Source: Cherax quadricarinatus (taxonomy: Eukaryota > Arthropoda > Malacostraca > Decapoda > Parastacidae). Taken from it: a DNA stretch of 64,000 nt. Positions 1 to 10,205 of the stretch are shown here, in pieces. A model generated the notes under the pieces. That model searched no databases, had not been told where the DNA came from, and saw nothing but the letters and a program-made list of their open reading frames with translations. The stretch lies in the NCBI RefSeq assembly GCF_038502225.1, contig NC_091298.1, positions 44,719,978-44,783,977 on the forward strand, given 5' to 3'. The position numbers and the translations under genes are program-made. Position 1 is the first letter of the stretch; each line of letters begins with the position of its first letter.

Positions 1-382
1 GTTAGTTTTTTGTGTTAATGTTTACTGTAAAGTCTGGAGAATGAGGGAGGAGTTTGGTGGATGAGATGTAATTTCGGTTAATGAAATGTGTAAGTGTGTA
101 TGAGAATGTAAATTGGTGGGTGAGTTAGAGAAGATAAATGTTATGCGATCTTAGTAAAGTATAGATAGTTTTAGTGATCTTGTCGCAAGCGATCTTAGCT
201 TTTAGTGATCTTCGTTATGATTTTTTTTTAGAGAATGAGTATAAAATGTGTGATGTTTTAGTGATCTTAGTGGTAAACGTCTTGATTGTGGTGATCTTAG
301 ATATTGGAGATATAACAGGTTGAAACAAGGTGTTTGGGTGTGACGTCACTGATCACCAAGTAAACACAGGTTGGAGTGTGAC

Positions 383-1798
383 CAGGGCCAGATTAAGAAG
401 TCTCCGGGCCCTAGGCTATTCAGATTGGCGGGGCCCCTTTGAGTTACGGGTAAGCGAACCGACCCCTTCCTGCTTGGGGGTGGGGGTGGGGGGGGGTCGG
501 TGTGAGCCTGTTTAAGGTCTAATTAAATACATTCTGGCTATTTAGATTAAATTTAATAGGGAAAGTACATCAAGACAACCAAAACCATTTACCAAAAGCC
601 ATTATAACTATCTTGTTAAATCATGCATTTTAAAGAGAATAAACTCAAGACAGCATAGTATTACTAGATTAGGCTATTAAAGTAGTGACATCATGTACCT
701 ATTATATTCAGCATAACCACTACAGCACTATTATTCCCTTTATAAATCACTGACCATTATTGTTATCATTGCATCATGCATAAGACTATCAAATTATATA
801 AACTCAAGAAAGTAAAGAATTGTTTATATTCACAGGCACTTCTTAAATAAACTTTTTTCTGGATTTCATATTGGCAAAATCATCAATTATATTCTGAAAA
901 TCAATATTTCTTGTTAGATCAGACTCAATGGTCAACAAGGCTAGGTTACACAATTTGTCTTGGCTCATTGTTGAACGGAGCTGGTTTTTCACTCTTTTCA
1001 AAACAGAAAATGAACGTTCTCCTTCACAGTTAGTAGCTGGAAGTGTTAGGTAAAGGCGATACACTATGTTAACATTAGTGAAGGTTTCTGAGATACCTGC
1101 AGTTCTTAAATGTTTCAAAGCAGCTGAGGGCGCACATTTTTCAGGTGGAGCTTTAATCTGTTTCATAAACCCAGAAAAATGAACTATTTCTTCAACAAAT
1201 GTGTCCTGAACATCTGCTGAAAGGTGTTGTTGCAACTTTAATGCAGCTTCTCTCAAATCTGCATCTGGCATAGTAGTAACTTTGAACAGAAATCCAAACT
1301 TGTCATTGAGATTCTGGTAGATTTCTTTTCTTTTCACAAATTCTGTAATCAGTGAATCCAGAATGACGAAGTATGTAGCTGTCTTACATTTCTGCCTGAT
1401 AGACATCAATGTCTATCAACAACACTTCAGTTAATTTGTCACAGTACAACTCTAGATAACGTGTAATTACTACAGAAAATTGGAGAGGAATCTCCCATAC
1501 TCACCCATTAGCGGGAAAACACAGCTGTTCTGATGTAAACAAAGGCGTGTTGAGTGTTGCCATCTATGGTTAGGTTTATTTTTATTTTATTTTATTTCAT
1601 TATTTATTTTTGTTTTGATTAATTTTTAAAAATCAATTTTACTCTCCAAACACTTGAACTTTTTGGGTAGGGACCCCTTTGCACTTGCACCATGTGCGCA
1701 GTCTTGGATGAGCCCCTGAACCCCTTGGACCGCGGGGCCCCCAAATGCGCGGGGCCCTAGGCAAATGCCTAGTTTGCCTATGCGGTAATCCGGCCCTG
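383..1798 (-). mobile_element. hAT-family DNA transposon, internally degraded
   Basis: The ends are inverted repeats, CAGGGCCAGATTA on the left and the complement of CAGGGCCGGATTA on the right, followed on both sides by GGGCCCTAGGC-like sequence. The element is flanked by a perfect 8-bp direct repeat AGTGTGAC (375-382 and 1799-1806), the length expected of hAT target duplications. At 1,416 bp it is much shorter than an autonomous hAT element, and only the C-terminal part of a transposase is left on the minus strand. A G-rich run at 475-497 could form a quadruplex. The element sits inside LNR copy A; the uninterrupted target is seen at 37547-37575. It can only have moved with transposase supplied from elsewhere. 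Confidence 0.9.
843..1409 (-). pseudogene. hAT transposase C-terminal remnant
   Basis: This 188-residue frame holds the C-terminal hAT dimerisation region. The run LYLTLPATNCEGERSFSVLK (about residues 124-143) followed by LRSTMSQDKLCNLALLTIE matches the conserved block of hAT and ZMYM1-like proteins, where the SxAxxERxFS-type motif and the L..L.I...L helix mediate dimerisation. The N-terminal BED zinc finger and the first catalytic aspartates are absent. Upstream of 1409 the minus strand still reads like transposase in another frame (for example ELYCDKLTEVLL), so a frameshift or deletion lies near 1410. The fragment is enclosed by the TIRs at 383 and 1798. It should not be catalytically active. 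Confidence 0.85.
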
Positions 1799-2165
1799 AG
1801 TGTGACGTCATGGGAGGTGTCACTATCTGTTCCTGTATGTGTTGGTGGTAGTTAGGTGAGTGTATTAGATGTTGGCAAATATTGTAAGGAGTTGGTGATT
1901 GTGATTTTTGTGTGAATGTTTATAAAAATGAGTGTTTTCTGTGATCTTGGCGGTTTTGAGGTGAGTGATCATGGATGTTAGTTGATGGATGTAGTTTTTT
2001 TTTTGTGTCTATATGTTTTCACTTGGTGGTGATCAAATTGTAAGTGTTTCAGTGTTCTTTGTGGGAGTATTCAAAGGAGTTTGATGATGTTTTTGAAGAT
2101 GTTCATATGATGTTTTTGGAGTATTCAAAGGTAACTGATGGTGTTTTTGGTGTTGTTCAAAGTGT

Positions 2166-2166
<1 letters not shown>

Positions 2167-2253
<87 letters not shown>
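2167..2253. repeat. (GT)n microsatellite
   Basis: An uninterrupted run of GT dinucleotides of about 87 bp lies inside LNR copy A. Open frames crossing it are artefacts of the repeat. Confidence 0.98.
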
Positions 2254-2378
2254 AGTTTTGGTAAATGTCTCGTGTCATAAGTGTATGTGTTAGTTTTTGA
2301 GTTAATGTTGTAAAGTCTGGAGACTGAGGGAGTAGTTTGGTGGACGAGTTGTAATTTCAGTTAATGAAATATTTAAAT

Positions 2379-3065
2379 GTGGAAAATTACATTTATCTGT
2401 ATGTATAATTATGTACATAGCAATAAATGAACATAGATAATTATTATTTATCAGTTAGACAAGTAGGAATTTGGGACATCTAGGTCGCAAAAAATGTCCC
2501 CCTTCGATACCTACCACTGTCATAACCACAAGTTGCTCTGGTCCTATTAATTAAATGAATTATACATCAGGAATTCTGGTAAATATATAAATTTGTGGAC
2601 TGTATATTAAAAAATGATTATATATAAACACAATTACATAACAGAAGGAAAATATATCTTAATATCACTCACCAATTTGACTGGATATTAAGTTGTATCA
2701 TACTCAGAAAAACCTCACTAACTAAATTTATGAAAACACTGGCCAGAATTATACACAAATCTAGAGGGCTTATCTGAGGTTCCTGGAGCTGTCTTGTCCA
2801 GTCGTCTGATATCTCAAGTTAGGCAGGAATGCATGTCCAACAATTTCGCCTCCTATTTGAGAGGTGTTAGCCCAATTTCAACCTCTAGAGCACGAAAACT
2901 CCTTCCCATCACACCAACGTTGTACACAATTCAAAACCAAGATGGCTAGTCTCCTGCGCAGACGCAGGCTTTCCGTTTTCTATGACAAATATTATTAAAT
3001 ACAGTATGGCCATCTATTTACATATAAATACTGAATTTCTGGAAAATATGTACAGTATTTTCCAC
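2379..3065. mobile_element. Possible non-autonomous TIR element in LNR copy A
   Basis: The segment begins GTGGAAAATTAC and ends with the near complement (GTATTTTCCAC). It interrupts LNR sequence that elsewhere (about 78-100) runs on from TTAATGAAAT to GTAAGTGTGTATGAG. Its base composition and vocabulary differ from the flanks. It has no coding capacity. I could not define a clean target duplication, so the transposon class is open. A chance pair of short inverted repeats bounding an unrelated insertion is the alternative. Confidence 0.45.
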
Positions 3066-4608
3066 AGTAAGTGTAGATGAATTAGAGACGTCAAATCTTA
3101 TTTGGGAGTATTCAAAATGATATTTTGGAAGTATTCCATTGTTGTTTGGAAGTGTTCAAACGATGTTTGAGAGTATTCAAATGTTGTATGAGATTGTTTT
3201 GATGATGTTCAAAGTAATCTGGGGTTGTTCTGTAGTGAGTTGTTAAAGGATGTTGATGAGAGAAGATTTCTTAACAGTTATTGAAAAAAAGTGTGTGTGG
3301 GGGGGAGGGTATTAATTTCGTAATATGGAAAACAAAAATTGGGCTTTTTGATGAATTAGTAAAAATGGGGGAAAATTGTGTATTAGTGTCATTTGAGAAA
3401 AAAAATTAGTATCGAAAGAAGAAAAATTTTGAGTTAAATTTGTATCTTTTGTTTGAATTGTGACAGGTGAATTGTGACAGGTGAATTGTGACAAGTGAAT
3501 TGAATGTGAATAGTGTGTGCGACCTGAATCTTTTTCTTGTATTGGTGAAATTCGTGGCAAGAGAATCTTTTGTCTTAATATGTAAAATTGTGACTAGTGA
3601 ACTGATCGATAAGTGGTTATAAGTTGTAAGTGTTGTGGTGACTTGTTCTGATAAAATAGTTAAAACGAGAAAAATTTTGGGTTATGAGTGAAAATTGTCT
3701 TGTTGTGAGATGTTGGGGGAAGAGTGAAGTGTTGGGAGATGGGTGGGTGGATGTGATGAGGGTGATGAGAGGTAAGGTTTGGGGGGTGGGGAGAAGGGGT
3801 AAGAAGAGTATTGTATAAGAATTTTAATGTGATATTGGGATTTTACTGAAATTAAAGGCATTGCGTGAATATATATTAGTGTCATTTGAGATAAGTGGTT
3901 ATAAGTTGTAATTGTTGTGGTGACTTTCTGATGAAATAGTTACGAGTGAAAATTGTGTTATAGTGTTGGTGGGTGATGGGTAGCGGGTTTATGTGAAGAA
4001 ATGCGGGTGAGATGGAGGAGGGGGTATGAAGAGATTGTGTTAAATTTTAATGAAATACTGGGATTTAACTGAAATTAAAGGTATTGTGTGAATATATTTT
4101 AAAAGAATGGATTGAGCAAGCATTTCAAGGCTTAAAATTCTCTCTATGGTAGAAGTGATTGTTGGTGTTGAGGTAGAGAGAGAGATAGAGAAGGCTAACC
4201 TGACCTGAGTTTTGTTATCTGAGGTCAGTCAGTCAGATAAGACTCGCTGGGCAGTCCTTGCCAGTCGGCAGATGTCTAGACTTGTGGAGACTGACAAGTG
4301 AATCTTTTGTTGTATTATGTTAAAAATTGTGGATTGTTGTGGGTATTAACGAAAATGAGGAATAATTTGGGTTATTCTGGGTTAAGAGTGAAAAAGTATA
4401 TTAGTGAGAATTTATGTAATGAAGAAAATGTAATAGTACTTTAAAATGGAAAATATTAGTGTTATCCTGAGTTTACTTCATTTAAGTTAACAAGAAGAAA
4501 AGTAAATTAAAAGTAACTTAAAAGTAACTTAATTGAATTTAAGTTAATAAGGGGACACAGAGTGACCTAGCTTGATCAGTCCTGTTGGTCTGTGTGCGCG
4601 AGGTCATC
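3066..4608 (+). repeat. LNR copy A, central part without genes
   Basis: This is AT/GT-rich sequence with no credible gene. It has short local repeats, notably three units of GTGACAGGTGAATTG near 3461-3505 and a duplicated theme around 3680-3860 and 3900-4090 (GGGATTTTACTGAAATTAAAG and related). The phrase TAAAACGAGAAAAATTTTGG (3662) also occurs in LNR copies B and C. Confidence 0.6.
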
Positions 4609-4756
4609 ACGTGACGTCACTGACCGCTAAGTAAACACAGGTTGGGTGACGTCACTGACCACTGAGTAAACACATGTTGGGTGACGTCACTGACCACTGA
4701 GTAAACACATGTTGGGTGACGTCACTGACCAAACACAGGTTGGGTGACGTCATGCA
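4609..4756. repeat. 35-bp tandem repeat, each unit with a TGACGTCA palindrome
   Basis: Five TGACGTCA octamers lie at 4612, 4647, 4682, 4717 and 4745, spaced 35, 35, 35 and 28 bp. The unit also holds CTGACCACTGAGTAAACAC. TGACGTCA is the full consensus cAMP-response element bound by CREB/ATF-type bZIP proteins. That is family knowledge; binding here is untested. The first unit is preceded by CATCACG, giving CACGTGACGTCAC. Equivalent octamers occur in the other LNR copies at 341, 1803, 32310, 32345, 32406, 48453, 48514 and 48549. Confidence 0.9.
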
Positions 4757-5239
4757 TGCCAGGATGTTACTTGTTTACACCTGAATAGCGGGACCCAAGG
4801 AAGTGGAGAGTAGCTCAAATCTTTGTATTATTGATATCGAAAAAAGTTGATCCAAGGAAGTGGAGCAGGAATATTGGGTTTAGAGGGTGATATGAGGGAG
4901 AAGGAGGTCTTGATGCAAGGAGCTGGAGCAGGAATATTTGGGCTTAGAGGGTGATGGTGGTGATCTTGATCCGAGGAAGTGGAACAGGAATATTTGGGTA
5001 TAGAGGGTATGGTTTTAGAGGGTGATGGTGGTGATCTTGATCCAAGGAAGTGAAGGGAAAGGTCATCTTTTTCTTCGTATTATTGATATTGAGAAAAAGT
5101 TGGTGGAGGTGGAGACTGCAAGAAAATGTTAATTTTTTGGGGAGATGGAGAGGGAGGTGTTGATCCAAGGAAGTGGAGCAGGAATATTTGGACATAGAGG
5201 GTATGGAAGATGAAAGTGGGTGGTGGGAAGTGGGGGGGG

Positions 5240-6059
5240 TGATGTAGTTCAGCTGGGCTTGTGAGGTCTCTGGGGAGACCTAATTTAACCAATTATATGG
5301 TCACCTTGCCTTGGCAAATGTCTGTCAGAGACACGCCTTTTCGGCTTATATATCAGCGCCTTTGTTCGTCACTGGCGTCAGTTCCAGGCGTCAGGTCGTA
5401 CACGTGGTTGTGGAGGGTGCTTGGACCACCATATAAGCCCATGGAACAGCTGAGAAGAGAGATTCGTGCGGAGCTCTGGCCTGGGTGCAGAGCTCTGAGC
5501 AGAGACACTTCGAGTGGAGCTGCTGCTGGGGTGCAGGGCTCGGGAGAAGGCTGCTGAAGTCTCTGTAGGAGACTGTTGGAAACATTGGGCAGAGTACTGG
5601 CTTGGAGCAGTACTCGTGCTGTATAGGTCTTGGGACCTGTGGTGAACTGTCCTCTGAACTATATTGTAAGTTATATTTATTTTCGTCAAGTTGATTGTGT
5701 TCCCTGTCTCACTGCTTATATGTATCACCCCATTTATCTAAACCCCAATAATGTACTCCTGTTCCCAAATATATTATTGTACAAGGACTAATAATAAACT
5801 GTGTTTGAGTAGAATAGTAATATTCACTGTCCCTGTTATTTACTCATTTATTTATGTTTAGTTAAAGTAGTGAGAGGGTGAGTAGTGTGGAGTGTAGAGT
5901 TAGTGAGAGGTGTCGTGGTGGTCACCACTTACCTGTCATACCTACCTCCGCTAATCATCTCTCCTACCACCTCACCTGCCTATCCCTTGCCTATACATAC
6001 TCTCTTACTCCCATATTCCCCGAATATGCTTACGTTCCATTACACCCCCTTACATGACA
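5240..6059 (+). repeat. Left LTR
   Basis: This LTR matches 7831-8659 along its whole length. It carries a TATA-like ATATAAG at 5431 and a polyadenylation signal AATAAA at 5793, in the order expected of U3-R-U5. By eye the two LTRs differ at roughly 25-30 positions (3-4%) and by small indels, so insertion is not very recent. A 98-residue open frame is conserved in both LTRs only because the LTRs are copies, and I do not call it a gene. Confidence 0.9.
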
Positions 6060-7811
6060 TGGTGTCTAAGCGGTGGTGGTTCTTCTTATTTTTATAGTAG
6101 GAACCAGTCCCATGTGCCTTATTTTTGACTGCTCGGTTATACTTATGTTATGCTACCATTTCTTTTCTTGTGTTTGTTAAGCTAAAATAAATATCTGAGT
6201 GATATTATAATTCCAGTGACCTTAACTGACCTTTTTTTTGATGGTGGGTCTGAGTAATTGTGTGGTTGTATTATTATATTTGGTGGAGTTGGTTGTTGGT
6301 TTGGGATAAATGGTGTAGAATATCAGTGTTTGTGTGAGACTTTTGGGTGAAACAATTACTGGCCAAAATTGAATACTTACCTAGGAATGAGAAGTCACCC
6401 AGCCCGCCTTGATGTGCCCAGTCACCCAGCTGATATGCCCCATTAGATGTATTGCTACCCTGGTTTGTCATCCATTGTAGTGGGTGTCTGTCTGCGTCAC
6501 CCAGCTTCTGTGACCATCACCCGCGGACCGTCAGTTACCCGCAGTTGCCAGGGATGGGTGACCGCACATGCTGTTGATGACCTGAAGTGACCTCACCTCA
6601 CCTCGAGCAACTGACCATAGCCTGCCACGGCTGATGTCAGCTGCTTATGATGCTGTGGCCGGGCTGTGATGCTGTCTGCTATGCTGTGGTCGTGCTATGA
6701 TGCCGAGATGCTGTAGCCATGCTGAGATGCTGGGACCGTGCTGCGATGCTGTAGCCGTGCTGCAATGCTGTGGCCGTGCTGTGGTGCTGGTGATGCTGCG
6801 GTTTACTGAGGCGAGGCCTTCTGATGCTGTCTGCTATGCTGCGGCCGTGCTGTGATGCTGAGATGCTGGGACCATGCTGCGATGCTGTAGCTGTGCTGCG
6901 ATGCTGTGGCCGTGCTGTGTGCTGCTGTGATACGGCCGTGCTGTGATGATGGCTATGCTGTGGCCGTGCTGTGATGCTGCAGTGCTGCCTAGCTCAAGAG
7001 GAGGAGATGGCAGTGGTGCTGCAGTGGTGTGTGAGGGATTCTGGCTGGTGTGCCAGGATAAGAGAGCCTGTTATCAAGGGCGGTATGGAGGTGTATCTTA
7101 CCTTGCTGGTCGACCTGTACGACCGGTATGCGGGGATGTCCTGCCTTCCATGAGAGACAGTTAAGAGTGTGAGATGTCCCCAGCCTACTTTGACTTGCCA
7201 GAAGTGTTAGTGTTACCTGTGTGAAATAAGGTGACCTTGAAAACGGTCCAGTGATTATGGCCGCCTTGTTTTATGAGGCCAGTGAATCCTAGTAGTGGCA
7301 TAGGATAATGGAGGGTCTTAGCTGCGATGCCTGCCATGTCTCGATTTTCAGATGTTAAAGTGTGCATGTGAAGTGTGCTGAAAATGCGACCTTGGTGGTC
7401 GTGAAGTGGTCCAGTTGCAGTTACTTGAAAGAATGCAACCCGTTGGAGCAGTTTTCCACGCCATAGAAGCCTAGAGAGGTTTGGCCCAATGGTCAACGTG
7501 CGAGGGTGACTAGCATTGGCTAGTGCATTTCTAGTAGAAGTAGGGAAGGCACTGGAGCCCGATATTTAGGTTTAAGGAGAAATGACGGGTAAGGAGGCTT
7601 TGCACCAGAGAGCAACTGTTATGCTGGTCAACTGCAAGGTGTACTGATTACGCTGCCTTGTGGAAGTTGAGAAGGTTGAGGGAAATATATGTAGTTGAAT
7701 AATTTTGTATTATGTATAATTTTGTCTTTGTATTGTAATAGAATTAAGGGGTTAGGATTAAAATAGTCTAATAACTAGGACAAATTGTCCTAGTTCTCAG
7801 ATATTTTAAAC
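6060..7811 (+). other. Internal region of the LTR element, no coding genes
   Basis: It starts TGGTGTCTAAGCGG, a candidate primer-binding site (tRNA not identified). From about 6640 to 6975 it is low-complexity sequence built on GCTGTGATGCTG and GTGGCCGTGCTG. No frame encodes a recognisable retroviral-type domain. Short open frames (for example 6943-7164) follow the GCTG repeats and are not supported as genes. Confidence 0.75.
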
Positions 7812-7827
7812 TGGGAGAGAAAGGGGG
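7812..7827 (+). promoter_or_regulatory. Polypurine tract of the LTR element
   Basis: The all-purine run GGGAGAGAAAGGGGGA ends 3 bp before the TGATGTAG start of the right LTR. In LTR elements this site resists RNase H and primes plus-strand DNA synthesis. It is the main evidence for element orientation. Confidence 0.8.
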
Positions 7828-7830
7828 ATG

Positions 7831-8659
7831 TGATGTAGTCCAGCTGGGCTTGTGAGGTCTCTGGGGAGACCTAATTTAACCAATTATATGGTCACCTTGC
7901 CTTGGCAAATGTCTGTCAGAGACATGCCTTTTCGGCTTATGTATCAGCGCCTTTGTTCGTCACTGACTTCAGTTCCAGGCGTCAGGTCGTACATGTGGTT
8001 GTGGAGGGTGCTTGGACCACCATATAAGCCCAAGGAACAGCTGAGCAGAGAGATTCGTGTGGAGCTCTGGCCTGGGTGCAGAGCTCTGAGCAGAGACACT
8101 TCGAGCGGAGCTGCTGCTGGGGTGCAGGGCTCGGGAGAAGGCTGCTGAAGTCTCTGGAGGAGACTGTTGGAAACATTGGGCAGAGTACTGGCTTGGAGCC
8201 GTACTCGTGCTGCATAGGTCTTGGGACCTGTGGTGAACTGTCCTCTGAACTATATTGTAAGTTACATTTATTTTCGTCAAGTTGATTGTGTTCCCTGTCT
8301 CACTGCTTATACATACCATCCCATTTATCTAAACCCCAATAATGTACTCCTGTTCCCAAATATATTATTGTACAAGGACTTAATAATAAACTGTGTTTGA
8401 GTAGAATAGTAATATTCACTGTCCCCATTATTTGCTCATTTCTCCATTTATTTATGTTTAGTTAAAGTAGTGAGAGGGTGAGTAGTGTGGAGTGTAGAGT
8501 TAGTGAGAGGTGTCGTGGTGGTCACCACTGACTTGTCATACCTACCTCCGCTAATCATCTCTCCTACCACCTCGCCTGCCTATCCCCTGCCTAAACATAC
8601 TCCCTTACTCCAATATTCCCCGATTATGCTTACGTTCCATTACACCCCCTTACATGACA
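7831..8659 (+). repeat. Right LTR
   Basis: Partner of 5240-6059, with the same TG...CA ends and the polyadenylation signal conserved near 8387. Small insertions relative to the left LTR include the extra segment around 8436-8445 (TTTCTCCATT). LNR sequence resumes right after it at 8660. Confidence 0.9.
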
Positions 8660-8860
8660 GGGGAAATGGTGGGTAGCTCAAATCTTTGTATTATTAATAT
8701 CGAGAAAAAGTTGATCCGAGGCGATGGAGAGCACAAAAAATGAAATTAAAAAAAAAATTGAAAATATATTTTTTTTTTTTGGGGGGGGGGTGTGGAGGTG
8801 TGGGGGGGGCGTAGGCGCGGGTGGGGGGCGGGGGCGTGGGCGTGCGGGCGTGGCACGGGA
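8660..8860 (+). repeat. LNR copy A, terminal part with G-rich border
   Basis: After the LTR element the LNR theme continues (GTAGCTCAAATCTTTG, GTTGATCCGAGG, GGAGAGCACAAAAAATG). It then passes through an A/T run into a very G-rich end at 8778-8860. The complement of this order is seen at 30375-30560 (C-rich, then T runs, then CTCTCCATCTCCTCGGATC). The G-rich block is therefore probably the outer boundary of the family rather than a chance run. Confidence 0.65.
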
Positions 8861-9003
8861 CCGGAAGGGTCATTATCACATAGGTGCGAAAAGGTGGCAT
8901 CCTTTGAGAGACCGCTGAGCCACCTTCCTCACTACTTCAGAGAACCGACAAGTTGATAAATTAGACACATATGCAACACTTGGGTACCTTTAATGAGGAA
9001 ACG

Positions 9004-9028
9004 TTTCGCCACACAATGGCTTCATCAG
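9004..9028 (-). ncRNA. Hammerhead-like ribozyme core, inverted copy
   Basis: Read on the minus strand this is CTGATGA, then stem II GCCA...TGGC, then GAAAC. The two conserved hammerhead boxes, CUGAUGA and GAAA, are intact. The following bases make GAAACGTTTC, a palindrome that could pair between two molecules as helix III. Cleavage is not shown. Confidence 0.5.
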
Positions 9029-9190
9029 TCCATACAAAGGAGAACGATGAAGAACAGGAGGAGTTTGAGGTAATCAGTCCCTCAGCCTTGAGTCAATGTG
9101 GTCAGTCCATCAATCTTCAAAAGAATACGGCATATGTGTGAAGAAGTAGCTTATATACGGTAGGCAGGAGATGTGCAGCCCTCATATAGA

Positions 9191-9215
9191 CTGATGAAGC
9201 TACTGTGTGGCGAAA
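9191..9215 (+). ncRNA. Hammerhead-like ribozyme core 1
   Basis: CTGATGA (9191-9197) and GAAA (9212-9215) enclose a short stem II written as GCTAC...GTGGC, which has one non-Watson-Crick pair. The downstream GAAACATTTC has lost the central C-G of the palindrome, so this copy may be weaker than the one at 9561. Confidence 0.45.
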
Positions 9216-9560
9216 CATTTCCTCATTAACGATACCCAAGTGTTGCACATGTGTTTAACTTATCAACTTGTCGGTTCTCTGAACCATTCATCTACATTCC
9301 TCTCTGACACAGCAACATCTTGGGATCTTAATACAGGGAATTCTTCACTTGCCTAACCCTTGTGCACGACCTACTTCCACGTTGGTCAAATGTGATACCA
9401 CCTACGACTGCTGCACCTCTCCTGACTACAGTATATAAGCCACTTCTTTGCACATATGCTGTATTCTTTTCAGGATTGATGGACTGATTACATCGACTCA
9501 AGGTTGAGGGACTGATTACCTCAAACACCTCCTGTTCTTCACCATTCTCCTTTGTATGAA

Positions 9561-9585
9561 CTGATGAAGCCACTGTGTGGCGAAA
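9561..9585 (+). ncRNA. Hammerhead-like ribozyme core 2
   Basis: CTGATGA (9561-9567), a perfect 5-bp stem II (GCCAC with GTGGC, loop TGT) and GAAA (9582-9585) reproduce the conserved hammerhead core. The next bases complete GAAACGTTTC, which could form a minimal helix III, perhaps in a dimer. Upstream ATGA can pair with downstream TCAT as part of helix I. Penelope-like elements and retrozymes are known to carry such motifs. Activity is inferred only. Confidence 0.55.
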
Positions 9586-9640
9586 CGTTTCCTCATTAAA
9601 GATACCCAAGTGTTATAAATGTGTCTAATTTATCAAATCT

Positions 9641-9860
9641 GCATCAATAATCACAATATTCATCGAAAAGCAGCCAACATCAAACAAATTACTTTGTAGC
9701 TGCAAACACAAATTCATGGAATCTCCCCTCATACATTCCACCACCAATTTCAATATTTCACAGGGACAATGGAAGCCAGACGTCATTTCAGAATTCGCCC
9801 TCAAGAAGTACATATCAGCGTCCAATCTAACACAGAATGCCAGCACAAGAATAAGAATCG
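9641..9860. other. No recognised feature
   Basis: The stretch between the Penelope terminal repeat and the SINE dimer shows no coding or repeat signal that I can name. Confidence 0.5.
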
Positions 9861-10205
9861 CATAGCACGAAGGATGCATGCAGGAGATGAGATGAAAAGT
9901 TTTCAACACCACATGCCTGAAGGCTGGCTACCTAGGATCAAAATGTCTAGTGTTAGCTGGGCGTCAATGTATTGACCAGTGTGGTATGGTGGTAGAGCAG
10001 TGGGTACCTTGTCCCAAGGTTCGTAGGTTCGAGTCTCCGCCGACCTGAGATTAGTGTTTATGAATATTTCGCCTGTTCTGAGAATTCTAAACATTGTAAA
10101 AATCTCTCGTCGGTCTATGAATGCAGGGGATAAAAGGAAAATTTGAAAGCCTTGGACCAAAACGTCTAGCGTATTGACCAGTGTGGTACGGTGGTAGAGC
10201 ACTGC

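Larger units (their letters stand above)
1..5239 (+). repeat. LNR copy A, long non-coding repeat family
   Basis: This stretch has no recognisable gene and consists of T/G-rich sequence with recurring phrases such as GTGATCTTAG, GAGTATTCAAA and GGAGATATAACAGG. The same phrases recur in the same order at 37452-40566 plus 48107-48797 (plus strand) and at 31927-37287 (minus strand). I therefore treat it as one copy of a multi-kilobase family, named LNR only for this report. The copy starts at or before the left edge of the window. It is opened by a hAT element, a possible TIR element and an LTR element, and it resumes at 8660. Function is unknown. Membership is seen in the sequence. The class of element is not known. 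Confidence 0.7.
5240..8659 (+). mobile_element. Non-autonomous LTR retrotransposon
   Basis: Two direct repeats of about 820-829 bp (5240-6059 and 7831-8659) begin TGATGTAG and end ACATGACA, the usual TG...CA boundaries. A purine tract (GGGAGAGAAAGGGGGA, 7812-7827) stands just before the right LTR, as expected for plus-strand priming, and TGG starts immediately after the left LTR, as expected of a primer-binding site. GGGG on both sides (5236-5239 and 8660-8663) could be a 4-bp target duplication, but the left flank is a G run, so this is weak. The internal region is only 1.77 kb and has no gag, protease, RT, RNase H or integrase. It must depend on a helper. Orientation follows from the purine tract. 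Confidence 0.9.
8935..9640 (+). mobile_element. Penelope-like element terminal repeats (pLTR), inverted plus tandem
   Basis: Three copies of one terminal module occur here. One is inverted (about 8935-9182, minus strand). Two are direct (9183-9550 and 9551-9640, the second partial). Each has an ACTGATGAAGC...GTGGCGAAAC core followed by CCTCATTAA.GATACCCAAG and AAGTGTT. The inverted copy matches the upstream part of the direct unit (TCAAGG.TGAGGGACTGATTACC). Direct and inverted terminal repeats around hammerhead motifs are typical of Penelope-like elements. No RT or GIY-YIG frame is present, so this is a solo terminal structure or a retrozyme-like tandem. The period between the two direct cores is 370 bp. 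Confidence 0.7.

Noticed and set aside
5261..5557. 98-residue frame conserved at 5261 and 7852
   Set aside because: It lies in the two LTRs, which are copies of one sequence; conservation does not imply coding.
10022..10040. Functional tRNA gene
   Set aside because: Only the promoter boxes are tRNA-like; the cloverleaf is incomplete and the sequence continues into a SINE body. The same applies at 16356, 23574, 24700, 29892, 55925 and 59651.
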